From contig JAZLHE010000045.1 in assembly GCA_045616665.1 (NCBI GenBank), positions 5,297 through 69,296 of the forward strand: a stretch of 64,000 nt of DNA. The letters are read 5' to 3'. The notes beneath the pieces were generated by a model, which worked only from the letters and a program-made list of their open reading frames with translations, did no database searches and was not told where the DNA came from. Source of the DNA: RUG11690 sp045616665 (lineage in GTDB: Bacteria > Bacteroidota > Bacteroidia > Bacteroidales > WCHB1-69). This document shows positions 52,958 through 63,300 of this stretch, in pieces. Positions within the stretch are counted from its first letter, which is position 1. Each line of letters opens with the position of its first letter. Position numbers and translations under genes: made by a program.

Positions 52958-54151
52958 ATGAAAGAAGAAAGTCAACCTCAGGAAAAACTTTGGAATAGCA
53001 ACTACCTTAAAGTGTGGATTGCTAATTTTATGATCTTTTTTTCCTTTATGTTACTGACACCTTTGCTGCCACTCTACTTGAAGGAAACCTTTGATGCCAA
53101 CAAGCAAATGATAGGCATCGTTTTGTCTGGATATACGCTCACGGCATTGATAATCAGACCGTTTAGCGGATTTTTTGTAGATAGTTTCCCACGAAAGAAA
53201 GTCCTGCTGATCTTTTATGGTCTGTTCTGCATCTTTTTTGGCGGTTATCTGATGGCGGGAACCTTGCTGCTGTTTGCCATTGTGCGTACGCTGCACGGGG
53301 CACCATTTGGTGCGACGACGGTTTCCAACAGTACCGTGGCCATCGATGTGCTGCATCCTTCTCGAAGAGCAGAAGGAATTGGCTATTACGGATTGAGCAA
53401 CAACATTGCTTCAGCTATCGCTCCGGCTTTGGCCATTTATATCTTGCATCTCACCAATAGTTACGAATTATTATTCTGGCTCTCCCTCATTACTTCGGGC
53501 ATCGGTTTTGCCATCAATTCTACTTTAAAACTCAACGAGCGCGAATTAATCAAGGACAAACCCAAAATTTCTCTCGACCGATTCTTCCTGCTGAAGGGTT
53601 GGAGTGAGGGCGCCGCCATGATCTGCTACTCATTTTCGTACGGCGTGCTTGCCACCTACGTTGCCATTTATGGCAAAGAGGAACTCGGAATTACGGGAGG
53701 TACCGGCTTTTTCTTTATGCTGCTTTCTATCGGACTGATTTTATCTCGTCTCATTGGAAGCCGCACGCTCCGCCAGGGCAAGATTGTCCAGAACGCTTCG
53801 GTTGGTATATGTATTTCCCTTTGCGGCTACTTGCTCTTTGCCGCCCTTCACAATCCTATTGGCTATTATGGTGCTGCATTGGTCATTGGTCTCGGCAACG
53901 GCCACATGTGGCCCGCCTTTCAGACGATGTTTATTAATTTGGCACCTCATACCCAACGAGGTACGGCAAACTCCAGTGTCCTCATCAGTTGGGATATTGG
54001 GGTGGGTTTAGGCATTCTCGTCGGTGGCGTGATTTCTGAAAACATAGGCTATCATTGGGCTTTTTGGACGGCCTGGATCGTTAATCTGGTGGGGGTAATC
54101 GCCTTCTTCGCCTACGTGCGCCAAAGTTTTTTGAAAAACAAATTAAGATAA
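52958..54151 (+). CDS. Major facilitator superfamily transporter
   Basis: 397 aa, 12 TM helices. The loop 2-3 motif (SGFFVDSFPRKK, a GxxxDxxxRKx variant) and the RTLHGAPFGATT helix place it in the drug/metabolite exporter part of MFS. Inner membrane. The substrate is unknown. nspC follows 50 bases later with no clear promoter between, so polyamine or related export is possible but speculative. Confidence 0.85.
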   Translation: MKEESQPQEKLWNSNYLKVWIANFMIFFSFMLLTPLLPLYLKETFDANKQMIGIVLSGYTLTALIIRPFSGFFVDSFPRKKVLLIFYGLFCIFFGGYLMAGTLLLFAIVRTLHGAPFGATTVSNSTVAIDVLHPSRRAEGIGYYGLSNNIASAIAPALAIYILHLTNSYELLFWLSLITSGIGFAINSTLKLNERELIKDKPKISLDRFFLLKGWSEGAAMICYSFSYGVLATYVAIYGKEELGITGGTGFFFMLLSIGLILSRLIGSRTLRQGKIVQNASVGICISLCGYLLFAALHNPIGYYGAALVIGLGNGHMWPAFQTMFINLAPHTQRGTANSSVLISWDIGVGLGILVGGVISENIGYHWAFWTAWIVNLVGVIAFFAYVRQSFLKNKLR

Positions 54152-54201
54152 TCGTGCATTATGGCACTCAAAATAAAAACGAAATTTTATCAATAAAAAA
54201 T

Positions 54202-55359
54202 ATGATTCCGCAATTCGAACAATACCCATCTCCCTGCTACATCATGTATGAAGAAGCCTTGGAGGCTAATTTGCAATTGCTTGACCTTGTCCAACAGGAA
54301 GCCGGCGTGTCCATCATCTGCGCCTTGAAAGGCTTCGCTTTTTGGCATTCGTTTCCTTTGGTGAAACAATATTTGGCGGGAGCAACGGCCAGTTCGGTCA
54401 ACGAGGCCCGTCTGATTGTGGAAGAAATGGGTTGTGAGGCTCATACGTTTGCCCCCGTTTATCGCGAAGAAGAATTTGAAACCTTATTGTCCTATAGCAG
54501 TCATCTGACGTTTAACTCGTTGAGCCAGTGGACGAAATATAAAGATGTGGCATTGAAATTCCCTAAAAAAGTGAGTTTCGGACTGCGCGTTAACCCTGAA
54601 TATTCTGAAATTGAGACCGATTTATATAATCCTGCATTGCCCGGTTCTCGCTTGGGAATTTTGTCTGAAGATATGCCGGAGCATTTGCCGGAAGGCATTG
54701 AAGGACTTCATTTCCATACTTTGTGTGAAAACGACAGCTATGCGCTGGAGCATTGTCTGGAACATTTCGAACAACGCTTCGGACATCTCATTAAAGAATG
54801 CAAATGGGTGAATTTTGGCGGCGGACATCATATTACCAGGGAAGACTATGACATTCCACATTTGATTGAGTTGTTGAAGAATTTCAAAAGCAGATATCCT
54901 AATTTGAAAGAAGTAATTCTGGAACCCGGAGAAGCCGTGGGCTGGCAAACGGGCGTACTGGTCTCTACGGTGGAAGATATTGTGGAAAATAAAGGGATTA
55001 AAATTGCTATGCTGAATATCTCATTTTCTTGCCATCTGCCCGATTGTCTCGAAATGCCGTACAAACCTTTGGTTCTCGGAGCCAAAGACCCTGACGAAAA
55101 AAGTAAATATGTTTATCGCTTGGGCGGATGTTCCTGTTTGGCTGGAGATTATATCGGAATGGGAGACTTTGCTTTTCCTGAACCGTTGGAAATCGGCGAC
55201 CGTATCGTCTTCGATGATATGATTCATTATACGATGGTTAAAACGACTTTTTTCAACGGGGTTCCGCATCCCGCAATCGGTATGATTCAAAAAGATGGAG
55301 AGTTCATTTTGTTCGCCCAACCTGGGACTTATGAAGATTATAAGTCAAAATTAGGCTGA
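54202..55359 (+). CDS. nspC: Carboxynorspermidine decarboxylase
   Basis: 385 aa from ATG 54202 (MIPQFEQYPSPCYIMYEEAL); the frame is open upstream to 54154, but the family begins at the PSPCYIxYE segment. Fold-type III PLP enzyme: CALKGFAFW (Schiff-base Lys43), GLHFHTLCEND, VNFGGGHHITR, LEPGEAVGW and GCSCLAGDYIGM. It makes (nor)spermidine from the carboxy form, the alternative polyamine route common in Bacteroidales; its partner carboxynorspermidine dehydrogenase is not in this window. Confidence 0.93.
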   Translation: MIPQFEQYPSPCYIMYEEALEANLQLLDLVQQEAGVSIICALKGFAFWHSFPLVKQYLAGATASSVNEARLIVEEMGCEAHTFAPVYREEEFETLLSYSSHLTFNSLSQWTKYKDVALKFPKKVSFGLRVNPEYSEIETDLYNPALPGSRLGILSEDMPEHLPEGIEGLHFHTLCENDSYALEHCLEHFEQRFGHLIKECKWVNFGGGHHITREDYDIPHLIELLKNFKSRYPNLKEVILEPGEAVGWQTGVLVSTVEDIVENKGIKIAMLNISFSCHLPDCLEMPYKPLVLGAKDPDEKSKYVYRLGGCSCLAGDYIGMGDFAFPEPLEIGDRIVFDDMIHYTMVKTTFFNGVPHPAIGMIQKDGEFILFAQPGTYEDYKSKLG

Positions 55360-55375
55360 TATGACAATTTTTTTG

Positions 55376-55383
55376 TATTTTTG
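55376..55383 (+). promoter_or_regulatory. -7 box TATTTTTG for the PASTA gene
   Basis: TATTTTTG, 74 bases before the ATG at 55458, giving a leader of about 65 bases. Confidence 0.45.
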
Positions 55384-55457
55384 TCGGTTATTACAAATAA
55401 TAGATTGTGATAAATTCAGTTTATAATTAGAAGCGATAAAAATGCATAAATTGAAAT

Positions 55458-56048
55458 ATGGGCGATATTAAAGATTTTTTCAGACCGCAGCGATTGGGTT
55501 TCCATCTTGTTCTGGCAGTGGGAATTACCATTGCAATTGTGATTATTTGTCTCATTTTCCTAAGGTCATATACGCGTCACGGAAGAGAAGTGGATATGCC
55601 TAATTTCATTGGACAGAATTGCAATGCGCTGGTCGATACCCTGCTTCCGTCTGATTATATCATTGTGGTAACCGACGAAGTATATGACAAATCGATGGAA
55701 CCGGGAACCATTTTGAAGCAGAATCCTGAACCTGGCGAAAAAGTCAAAAAAGGCCGCAAGGTATATTTGACGGTGGCCACTTCCGAACCCCCCAAAGTGA
55801 TTATGCCCGAACTTCGCGATGTTTCTCTTCGGCAGGCGGAAATTATGTTGAACGCTTTAGGCCTTGAGCTGGCCGGTACGATCTACAAACCGAGTCCATA
55901 CGAAAATGCGGTTTTGGAACAGTTGCACAACGGTCGTGTCATTGCGGCAGGTACCGAGATTAAAATGGGCGACAAAATTACCCTGGTGGTGGGCCGAGAT
56001 ATTTCCGAATTGCCTATGGGAGATACTCTAAGTACTGAATTACAATAG
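55458..56048 (+). CDS. Membrane-anchored PASTA-domain protein
   Basis: 196 aa. N-terminal TM segment (about 16-38), then two PASTA domains (about 46-115 and 117-182; VDMPNFIGQNCNALVD, LKQNPEPGEKVKKGRKVYLTV, VIMPELRDVSLRQAEIML). No kinase domain. PASTA domains bind muropeptides or beta-lactams in other bacteria; a periplasmic peptidoglycan-sensing or structural role is inferred. 17 bases before a T9SS cargo gene, perhaps one transcript. Confidence 0.88.
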   Translation: MGDIKDFFRPQRLGFHLVLAVGITIAIVIICLIFLRSYTRHGREVDMPNFIGQNCNALVDTLLPSDYIIVVTDEVYDKSMEPGTILKQNPEPGEKVKKGRKVYLTVATSEPPKVIMPELRDVSLRQAEIMLNALGLELAGTIYKPSPYENAVLEQLHNGRVIAAGTEIKMGDKITLVVGRDISELPMGDTLSTELQ

Positions 56049-56065
56049 TTTAGCAAACTTGTCTT

Positions 56066-58186
56066 ATGAAATTTTTGAGAAGAACACTCCTGATAATCTT
56101 TGTGGCACTCTTAGGTGTCAATTTGTCTTTTGCCCAGGAAATCCTGACTGGATTGAGCCACAATCCGGTATTGATGACCAAGCAAAAAAACAAAGCCAAA
56201 AGCACAAGTCCCATTTATTTGCCTTTTTTTGATGATTTTTCTAATTATACAGGTTATCCGAAATCATCATTATGGGGTGATAATCAGGCATTTGTCAATA
56301 ATTCTTTTCCTGTGTATCCGCCTTCTATCGGGGCGGTCACCCTGGATGCCCTTGACGAAAATGGCGTTATTTACGCTCACGCCGAAACACGTCCTTTTGG
56401 TGCTGATACCTTGACTTCCCTTCCCATTAATTTGGCCACGGATGAATATGGTTATCCATACTATCCTTCTGATTCTATCTATTTCAGTTTCTATTATCAG
56501 CCGGGCGGCGCTTCAAAAAAATATCCTCCCGTGGAATGGGAACGCATTGGCGATAAACCGGAATCCGGCGACTCCCTGATTTTGGAATTCGGTTATCCTA
56601 CCGGCGGTTTCGTGTTCGTCGGATATGATTATTGCGATTATGAATTGACCCGCACATACAATGTCGGCGATTCGTTGCTGAATCCCTATTTGCTTCCCGA
56701 TACGGTTTATTTTGTTTTCGATTTTTATGCTGTCGAAGGCGAGTCCATTATGCTTCCCTGTGATTCTTTGTGGGCCCCCGAATATCATTGGGATCATATT
56801 TGGGCAACGCCGGGATGCAAGGTGGACGATTGGTTGGCTGAAGACGAACATCATTTGACCTATTTCAAAAAAGTGATGATTCCCATCACGAATCCGGATT
56901 ATTTCAGAGACGATTTTCAATTCAGATTTAGAAATTATGCCAGTTTGGAACCCAATGGCTATGCTGCCTGGGCTTCTAATGCAGATCAATGGCACATCGA
57001 TTATGTAATGCTGGAAGAAAATATGACCTGCCACGACCTTTATCCCGACGATGTGACCTTTGTTTCTCCTACCACTTCCGCTTTGAAAGAATATCAGTCT
57101 ATGCCGTGGAATCAGTATAGATCTTCCGATATGAAAGATAAGTTTGCTAATGAATTGGCAAACATTTCTTCACAGGCAAAAAATGTCACTTACAACTATC
57201 GCGTGACTACGGAAGAAGGTGCCTTGGTGACGGAGACTGAGCCCACTTCAGAAAACGCTTATCCGTATTACAACAATGGCCTGTATGTGAATCCTGTGCA
57301 TACGCAGCCCGATATAGCGTTTGTCTTTCCATCCAATGGTGAAGACAGTGCGGTCTTCAAGATTACGCACGTCTTCAACGTTACGGGTTGGGGCGATGAT
57401 TGCGAGGAAAACGATACTTGCGTTTTCTATCAGAAATTTTACAACTATTATGCTTACGATGATGGAACGGCAGAAGCCGGCTATTCCCTGATTTCAACCT
57501 TGACCAATCCGGAAACTTATCTGGCAATGCGCTTTAATATGGCTCAAAGCGATACCTTGCGCGGCGTGCGAATGTGGTTCAATTCGGTTTTTGAAGATGC
57601 TAATATTGAACGATTTACACTGATGGTTTGGAATGATATGGGCGGCGTTCCCGGAGATGTCATTGCGGCGCTCTCTGACCAATATCCTGATCACGCTGCC
57701 AATCCCCTCGATTTTGTAAGTTATTATTTGGATGAACCCATTGTGGTTCCAACTACCTTCTATGTGGGAATATACCAAAATCACAATGTGCCGTTGAACA
57801 TCGGTTTTGACCAGAATAACGATGCCCGAGCCCATTGGTTGTACAGCACTTCGGGTGAATGGCGCGAACCGTTCCTCTTGGGTGCTCCAATGATTCGGCC
57901 TGTTTTGGGAAAAGATTTCGACAAGACATCTGTTCCGCAGATCGCTGCATTTGATTTTCAGGTTTATCCCAATCCCGCCACGGATCAAATTACGATTTTG
58001 CAGGATTCTTATGGTCCAATGGCTTTCGAAGCCGTCATTTTTGACGTGACCGGAAGAAAAGTGGCAGAATTTACGCTCGACAATTATCAAAACACAGTCA
58101 ATATCAGTCATCTTAACAGCGGAATGTACCTGCTTCAGCTTAAGTCTGATCATCAGACCGCCGTTAAGAAAATCATTAAACGATAA
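56066..58186 (+). CDS. Secreted protein with T9SS type A sorting domain
   Basis: 706 aa. Signal peptide (residues 1-23, ending SFAQ). The body has no enzyme motif I recognise; it is rich in Tyr/Asp/Pro with beta-sandwich-like patches (FFDDFSNYTGYP, WHIDYVMLEEN, YYAYDDGTAEAGY). The final ~80 residues are a T9SS sorting domain (FQVYPNPATDQITI ... VIFDVTGRKVAEF ... LNSGMYLLQLKSD). Expected on the cell surface or released. Role unknown; the FFDDFS and AYDDGTAE patches recur in other large T9SS cargo I have seen. Confidence 0.85.
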   Translation: MKFLRRTLLIIFVALLGVNLSFAQEILTGLSHNPVLMTKQKNKAKSTSPIYLPFFDDFSNYTGYPKSSLWGDNQAFVNNSFPVYPPSIGAVTLDALDENGVIYAHAETRPFGADTLTSLPINLATDEYGYPYYPSDSIYFSFYYQPGGASKKYPPVEWERIGDKPESGDSLILEFGYPTGGFVFVGYDYCDYELTRTYNVGDSLLNPYLLPDTVYFVFDFYAVEGESIMLPCDSLWAPEYHWDHIWATPGCKVDDWLAEDEHHLTYFKKVMIPITNPDYFRDDFQFRFRNYASLEPNGYAAWASNADQWHIDYVMLEENMTCHDLYPDDVTFVSPTTSALKEYQSMPWNQYRSSDMKDKFANELANISSQAKNVTYNYRVTTEEGALVTETEPTSENAYPYYNNGLYVNPVHTQPDIAFVFPSNGEDSAVFKITHVFNVTGWGDDCEENDTCVFYQKFYNYYAYDDGTAEAGYSLISTLTNPETYLAMRFNMAQSDTLRGVRMWFNSVFEDANIERFTLMVWNDMGGVPGDVIAALSDQYPDHAANPLDFVSYYLDEPIVVPTTFYVGIYQNHNVPLNIGFDQNNDARAHWLYSTSGEWREPFLLGAPMIRPVLGKDFDKTSVPQIAAFDFQVYPNPATDQITILQDSYGPMAFEAVIFDVTGRKVAEFTLDNYQNTVNISHLNSGMYLLQLKSDHQTAVKKIIKR

Positions 58187-58192
58187 AACTAT

Positions 58193-58996
58193 ATGAAACT
58201 AAAACTCGAACGCCCCCTTGTATTTTTTGATTTGGAAACCACCGGACTCAATGTCGGTAAAGATAAAATTGTCGAAATCTCATTGCTGAAAGTCATGCCT
58301 GACGGTGAAGAAATCGTCAAAACGATGCTGCTCAATCCGGGATGCCATATTCCTGCCGAATGTTCCGAAGTTCACGGTATTTATGATAGCGATGTGAAGG
58401 ATAAACCCCGTTTTGAAGAGGTGGCCGACGAAATTTTAGCCTTTATCGGAGATGCCGACTTGGCAGGCTTTAATTCCAATAAATTTGATGTGCCATTATT
58501 GGTGGAAGAATTTCTGCGCTGTGGCAAACGCCTGGATTTCCGCAATCGTCGTATGATTGACGTGCAAAACATCTTCCATAAAATGGAACCCCGTAACCTG
58601 ATAGCCGCCTATAAATTGTATTGTAACAAGGATTTGACCGATGCCCATCATGCCGAAGCCGACACCAAGGCTACTTACGAAGTACTGAAAGCGCAAATCG
58701 AAAAATATCAAAACACAGAATATGAAGACCGAAAAACAGGCATCAAATCCATTCCTGTCCAAAATGACGTGAAGGCGCTGAGCAGCTTCTCAACGGAAGG
58801 ACGTTCCGTGGATTTCGCCAACCACATCGTTTTCAACGAAAATGACGAAGAGGTCTTCAATTTTGGAAAGCACAAAGGCGAAACCGTGGAAAGCGTTTTC
58901 CGCAAGGAACCGTCTTATTATGCCTGGATGATGAATGCCGAATTTCCTCTTTATACGAAGGAAATCATTACGATGATTAAAGAAAGAATGTTTTAA
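58193..58996 (+). CDS. 3'-5' exonuclease (DnaQ-like) with C-terminal DUF3820-like module
   Basis: 267 aa. DEDDh exonuclease: FFDLETTGL (D13, E15), GFNSNKFDVPLL (D99), and DAHHAEADTKAT (H152, D157). All catalytic acids are present. After a linker, residues 215-265 (FNFGKHKGETVESVFRKEP, YAWMMN) match the small FGKHKG module often attached to exonucleases. Likely acts in DNA or RNA trimming; not the polymerase-bound epsilon subunit by context. Confidence 0.88.
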   Translation: MKLKLERPLVFFDLETTGLNVGKDKIVEISLLKVMPDGEEIVKTMLLNPGCHIPAECSEVHGIYDSDVKDKPRFEEVADEILAFIGDADLAGFNSNKFDVPLLVEEFLRCGKRLDFRNRRMIDVQNIFHKMEPRNLIAAYKLYCNKDLTDAHHAEADTKATYEVLKAQIEKYQNTEYEDRKTGIKSIPVQNDVKALSSFSTEGRSVDFANHIVFNENDEEVFNFGKHKGETVESVFRKEPSYYAWMMNAEFPLYTKEIITMIKERMF

Positions 58997-59006
58997 TACT
59001 TGATTT

Positions 59007-59654
59007 ATGAAGAAATTTGCAGTTGTTTTATGCGGTTGCGGTTGCTACGACGGTTCTGAAATTCACGAATCCGTGATGACTTTACTGGCCATTGACAGAA
59101 ACGAATGCCAGTACTCGATTTTCGCGCCCGACGCCGACCAATATCACGTGATCAATCATTACACCAAACAAGCCACCGGCGAAAAGCGGAATATGCTGGC
59201 AGAAGCCGCCCGTATTGCCCGCGGCGACATTCAGCCTCTGACCGCGTTGAAAGCCGGTGATTTCGATGCCGTTGTGTTCCCGGGAGGATTCGGTGCCGCA
59301 AAAAATCTGTTTACCTACGCCCTCGAAGGCACGAAAGCGGTGGTTATTCCCGAAATTGAACGGGTGGTGAAAGAATTTTACGCTGCCCACAAACCCATTG
59401 GTGCCTTGTGCATCGCTCCCGTTATGATTGCCAAGATTTTGGGCAATGTCACCATCACCGTGGGCGTGGATGAAAAAACCATTGCCGATGTGGAAAGTTT
59501 CGGTGCCAAACACATCAACACGCAACAGACGGAAGTGATTGCCGACAAGGAAAACAGGGTGTTTACCACGCCTTGCTATATGCTTCCCGCCACCATTGCC
59601 GACATTGCCGACTGTGCCGACAATTTGATTAAAGCCATTCTTGAAAATCTTTAA
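59007..59654 (+). CDS. elbB: Isoprenoid biosynthesis glyoxalase ElbB
   Basis: 215 aa. DJ-1/PfpI-like class I amidotransferase fold: VVLCGCGCYDGSEIHES at the N-terminus, FPGGFGAAKNL, and GALCIAPVM with the nucleophilic Cys, matching ElbB/EchB. It has been linked to early isoprenoid synthesis in E. coli by genetics and shows glyoxalase activity in vitro. Stop overlaps the aroK ATG by one base (TAATG). Confidence 0.9.
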   Translation: MKKFAVVLCGCGCYDGSEIHESVMTLLAIDRNECQYSIFAPDADQYHVINHYTKQATGEKRNMLAEAARIARGDIQPLTALKAGDFDAVVFPGGFGAAKNLFTYALEGTKAVVIPEIERVVKEFYAAHKPIGALCIAPVMIAKILGNVTITVGVDEKTIADVESFGAKHINTQQTEVIADKENRVFTTPCYMLPATIADIADCADNLIKAILENL

Positions 59655-60175
59655 TGGGAAGAATCGTTCTCGTTGGGTTTCCCGGCTGTGGAAAATCTAC
59701 GGTGGGGAAAAAATTAGCCGCCAAGCTCTCCTACGGCTTTGTCGATTTGGACAATGCCATTGAAGAAGCATACCATATCTCGATACCTGAATTTTTTGCC
59801 AAATACGGTGAACCTGCTTTTCGTACTTGCGAACAAAAAGTATTGACAAACAAGTTGTTAGAGGACAATGTCGTCATTTCCACCGGTGGTGGAACAGCTT
59901 GTTTTCATCAAAATATGGAATTGATTAATGCCCACAGCACATCTGTCTATATCCAGATGGCGCCCCAATCGTTGTTTCACCGCCTAAGTCACGCCAAGCG
60001 TGTCCGGCCGCTCGTGCAGAATATGACACCGCCCGAGCTCCAACAATATATCGACAGCACTTTGACCGTGCGTGAACCTTTTTATCTTCAGGCGCACCTC
60101 ACCGTAAAAGGCGAAAGCATTGATGTGGAGGAGTTGGTGGATAGAATTGGGGCAGTGTCAATGTTGTCAAATTAA
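59654..60175 (+). CDS. aroK: Shikimate kinase
   Basis: 173 aa. P-loop GFPGCGKSTVGKKLA (8-22), FVDLDNAIEE (shikimate-binding Asp), FRTCEQKVL (Arg), STGGGTAC and RVRPLV (lid Arg). Phosphorylates shikimate 3-OH, later in the same pathway that starts with the DAHP synthase fusion. Coupled with elbB. Confidence 0.93.
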   Translation: MGRIVLVGFPGCGKSTVGKKLAAKLSYGFVDLDNAIEEAYHISIPEFFAKYGEPAFRTCEQKVLTNKLLEDNVVISTGGGTACFHQNMELINAHSTSVYIQMAPQSLFHRLSHAKRVRPLVQNMTPPELQQYIDSTLTVREPFYLQAHLTVKGESIDVEELVDRIGAVSMLSN

Positions 60176-60317
60176 GTGGTAATTATGTTCCATACAAAAA
60201 CAACAATGAAAATTGAACATAATCAAATTTATTTGAATTTTGTGATAATGATGGAATTGGTACTAATGTAAGATTTGGTGGATAGTATGTTAAATTACCT
60301 TGATAAGACGCAAAAAA
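60176..60317. other. Short convergent gap, nothing clear
   Basis: 142 bases between convergent aroK and the C10 protease gene. AT-rich, no strong hairpin with T-tract seen on either strand. Confidence 0.4.
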
Positions 60318-63300
60318 TTATTTTTTGATAAATTTGCTAATAAAGATTTTGTCTTCAGTATATATCCGAATAACATATATGCCACTTGATAAATCCGATA
60401 CATTAATTGATGTAATATTATCATTGATGATTTTGATGAGTTGTCCTTTTATAGTTAGAAGTTCCAAATAGTTGATTGAAATATTTGTTGGCAGAGTAAT
60501 ATGTATATAATCAGATGCGGGATTAGGAGATAAATGAACTGATGGTTTTTCATACTCTTTCACTGCAGTTGAAGCGGTAATAATTACATTTAAGCGATAT
60601 GTCCCAGTTTCGCCGCTTTGGTATGGAATAACACGATAATATATTCTTCCACCATTGTCATACGTCGTGGTTGGAACATCAACATCATAAAATTCAGACC
60701 AGTGGTACCCATCTGGAGACACGGCAAATTTAGCATTTGCTGTATGTGTGTTATCATTGTTACTGTCATATAGTGTTGCATTTACTGTGTAGCTAAAACC
60801 CGGAAGCATTACGAGTTTATAGTAATCTTCATCGCTTGTTATGTGGAAGTTGGCATCTGCGTTGATTGTTGTGTTAGAACCATTGATTGTGTCGAAAATA
60901 TAAGCGGTTGAAGGGGAATTGTTAGGTTCATAAACATCGGCTTCAATTCCTCCTTGTCGAGATATCGTGATATGCAAGGAATATGTACCAATTTCATTGG
61001 AGGTATAGGGCAGTACTCTGAGATATAGGGTCCCACCATTGCTTACTGTTAAAGCAGGCATTGAATTACCATAATTGTTAGACCAAGAATTCCCATTCAA
61101 TGATGTGGCAAATTTGGCATCCGCAGTATAATTGCTATCATTGTAACTATTTAATATGTTTGCATTAATGGTGTATGAATACCCTGATGGAAGATTAATT
61201 TTGTAGTAGTCATTGTCTGTATTAATATGAAAATTGGCATTAACATCAATGGTTTTTGAATTGGTGTTGACTGTAGCTATATTGTAGGAAGAATTAACTG
61301 TGTTATTAGGTTCGTATTGGTCGGGTAATATATGACGTACAATTTGTATGCGAAGCAAGTATTCGCCCAAAATTTCATCATCAGAATAAGGACTAACCTT
61401 GAAATAAATGGTTCCTCCGTTAGAAAGGAATGCCGTGAGACCATTCACTCCATCACAAATTTCAGACCAAACATTCGTACTACTTGGATAAATTGAAAAA
61501 AAACAGTCCACAGGAAAACTTTGTTCATCAATATCGCGATCAAAAAGATAAGTATATATTTCATAATTATATCCAGCAGGAAATGTTAGTTTGTAAAAAT
61601 CGATATCTGTTGGAATGTGAATAGAACCTAAGGTTGAAATCACGCAAGAATCATTCGTGAAATTAGGAGTTAATGTGTATGCAGTTGAAATCGTGTTATT
61701 TTGTTCATAAATATCTGGTGTAGGAGGGTTTGTAACGACAAATCTTATAGGATTCCTGTATTCAGAACTACCAGCACAAATCCATTCTGTTTCATTTGGG
61801 TATTGATAGAGTAGCATGAGAAAGTATTCTCCAGCGGAAACAGAAATGTTTCCTGTGAAATTCAGTCCAGTTGTGTAATGATAATAAGGTTGTAACCCGT
61901 TTGTTATTGTTTGCTGAGCTACAATTTGTTGTATATTTCCGTTAAGGTCCAAAATGGCGACTCCCACGTTGCCTGTGAAAGTTGAATTACTGGTGTTTAA
62001 TATGTCAACATTGATGGTTGCAGGCCTATTTGAATAAAGCTTTTCTCCTGTTGAGAAAGAAAAATCTGAATTTGTTTCAATGTCAGATGAGTATGTGATG
62101 GAAAATTGTGCAAGATTCTGATTTTGGGAATTGTCTCGGACAAACCGTATTGTGTTTAGGTCATTAGTATCGGTTATTGTAAAAACGGTAACCATGTAAT
62201 CACCTGGTACCAAAGGCATCCCTCCATTAAAAAGAACAGATGTCGTATTCGTTTGATTTGTTGGGATTGTGGCGTAGTTGTGTTTTTGTGCAATGACATT
62301 TCCATCAAAATCGGCAACCATAACGATAATCCACCCACTGAAATTAGCCGAACCGCAATTTTTGATTGACTTGGAAACTACAATGTTATCGCCAAAATTA
62401 TAAGTTGAAGCATTGGTTGTCAAATTGGATGTCATAACAAGGTCGTAATTCGGATGAGTCACTGGTTCTGCTGGTTCAACCCCGACAATACAACTTTGAT
62501 TAGTTGAGTAATTATCTATCCCTGGATTCAAATTGGAGACATTAAAATATCCATCACTATTACCACTCCATCCCCAATTGAAATGGAAACGATTATTGTT
62601 ATCGTATCCATCACATATAAATGCGTGACCAATGTTTGTTTGACTATTTGTCCCTTGGTATAAAATTGGCCGACCAGCATCCAATTCCGCTTTTAAAATT
62701 GATATCCATTGCGAACTGGAATAGTCATCTTTATTAAGAATATTAAGATTTTGTGAATAATTAAAGTGGTTTTTTAAGCCTTCTGCTTCCTGCAGAACAT
62801 CTGATGAACTTCCGGCAATCCCATATTGCATTTCCACACTCACTCCACAAAGACGCATCAACATTGCAACAGCATTTATTTGCATTATTGAACTAGATGA
62901 ATTGAGAGAATTTGGCATTTCGTTCCATAATAATGTTGTTTCAAAATTTGCATGCTGAATCCCATAATGCGAATCGTAATAAGTGTGAGTTCCGGTTCCT
63001 ATATTGGGATATTCCCAATATTTCATAACTTGGGCCATCGCTGTTGCCACACAACCTGTAAGGGTATATTCTCCAGTTGCTTCATCATAGGGACACAAAT
63101 AATTATATAGGGGAGATTGGTCCCAAGAGGTTTGTATCAAAGGTGACACACTTCTTGTATCCCTCGGTTGTAATTGACTGCCATTTCGCAAATTTTGCCA
63201 TTCTTCAGAGATTTCGTCGGAGGCTTGGATATTGTTTGAAATCAAATATTCGATTTCCTTGTCGTAGTCTTCCAGCCAATCGATAATTTGGGGTGCGATG

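Noticed and set aside
54154..54201. Upstream extension of nspC
   Set aside because: The 16 extra residues are not typical of the family; ATG 54202 matches it.
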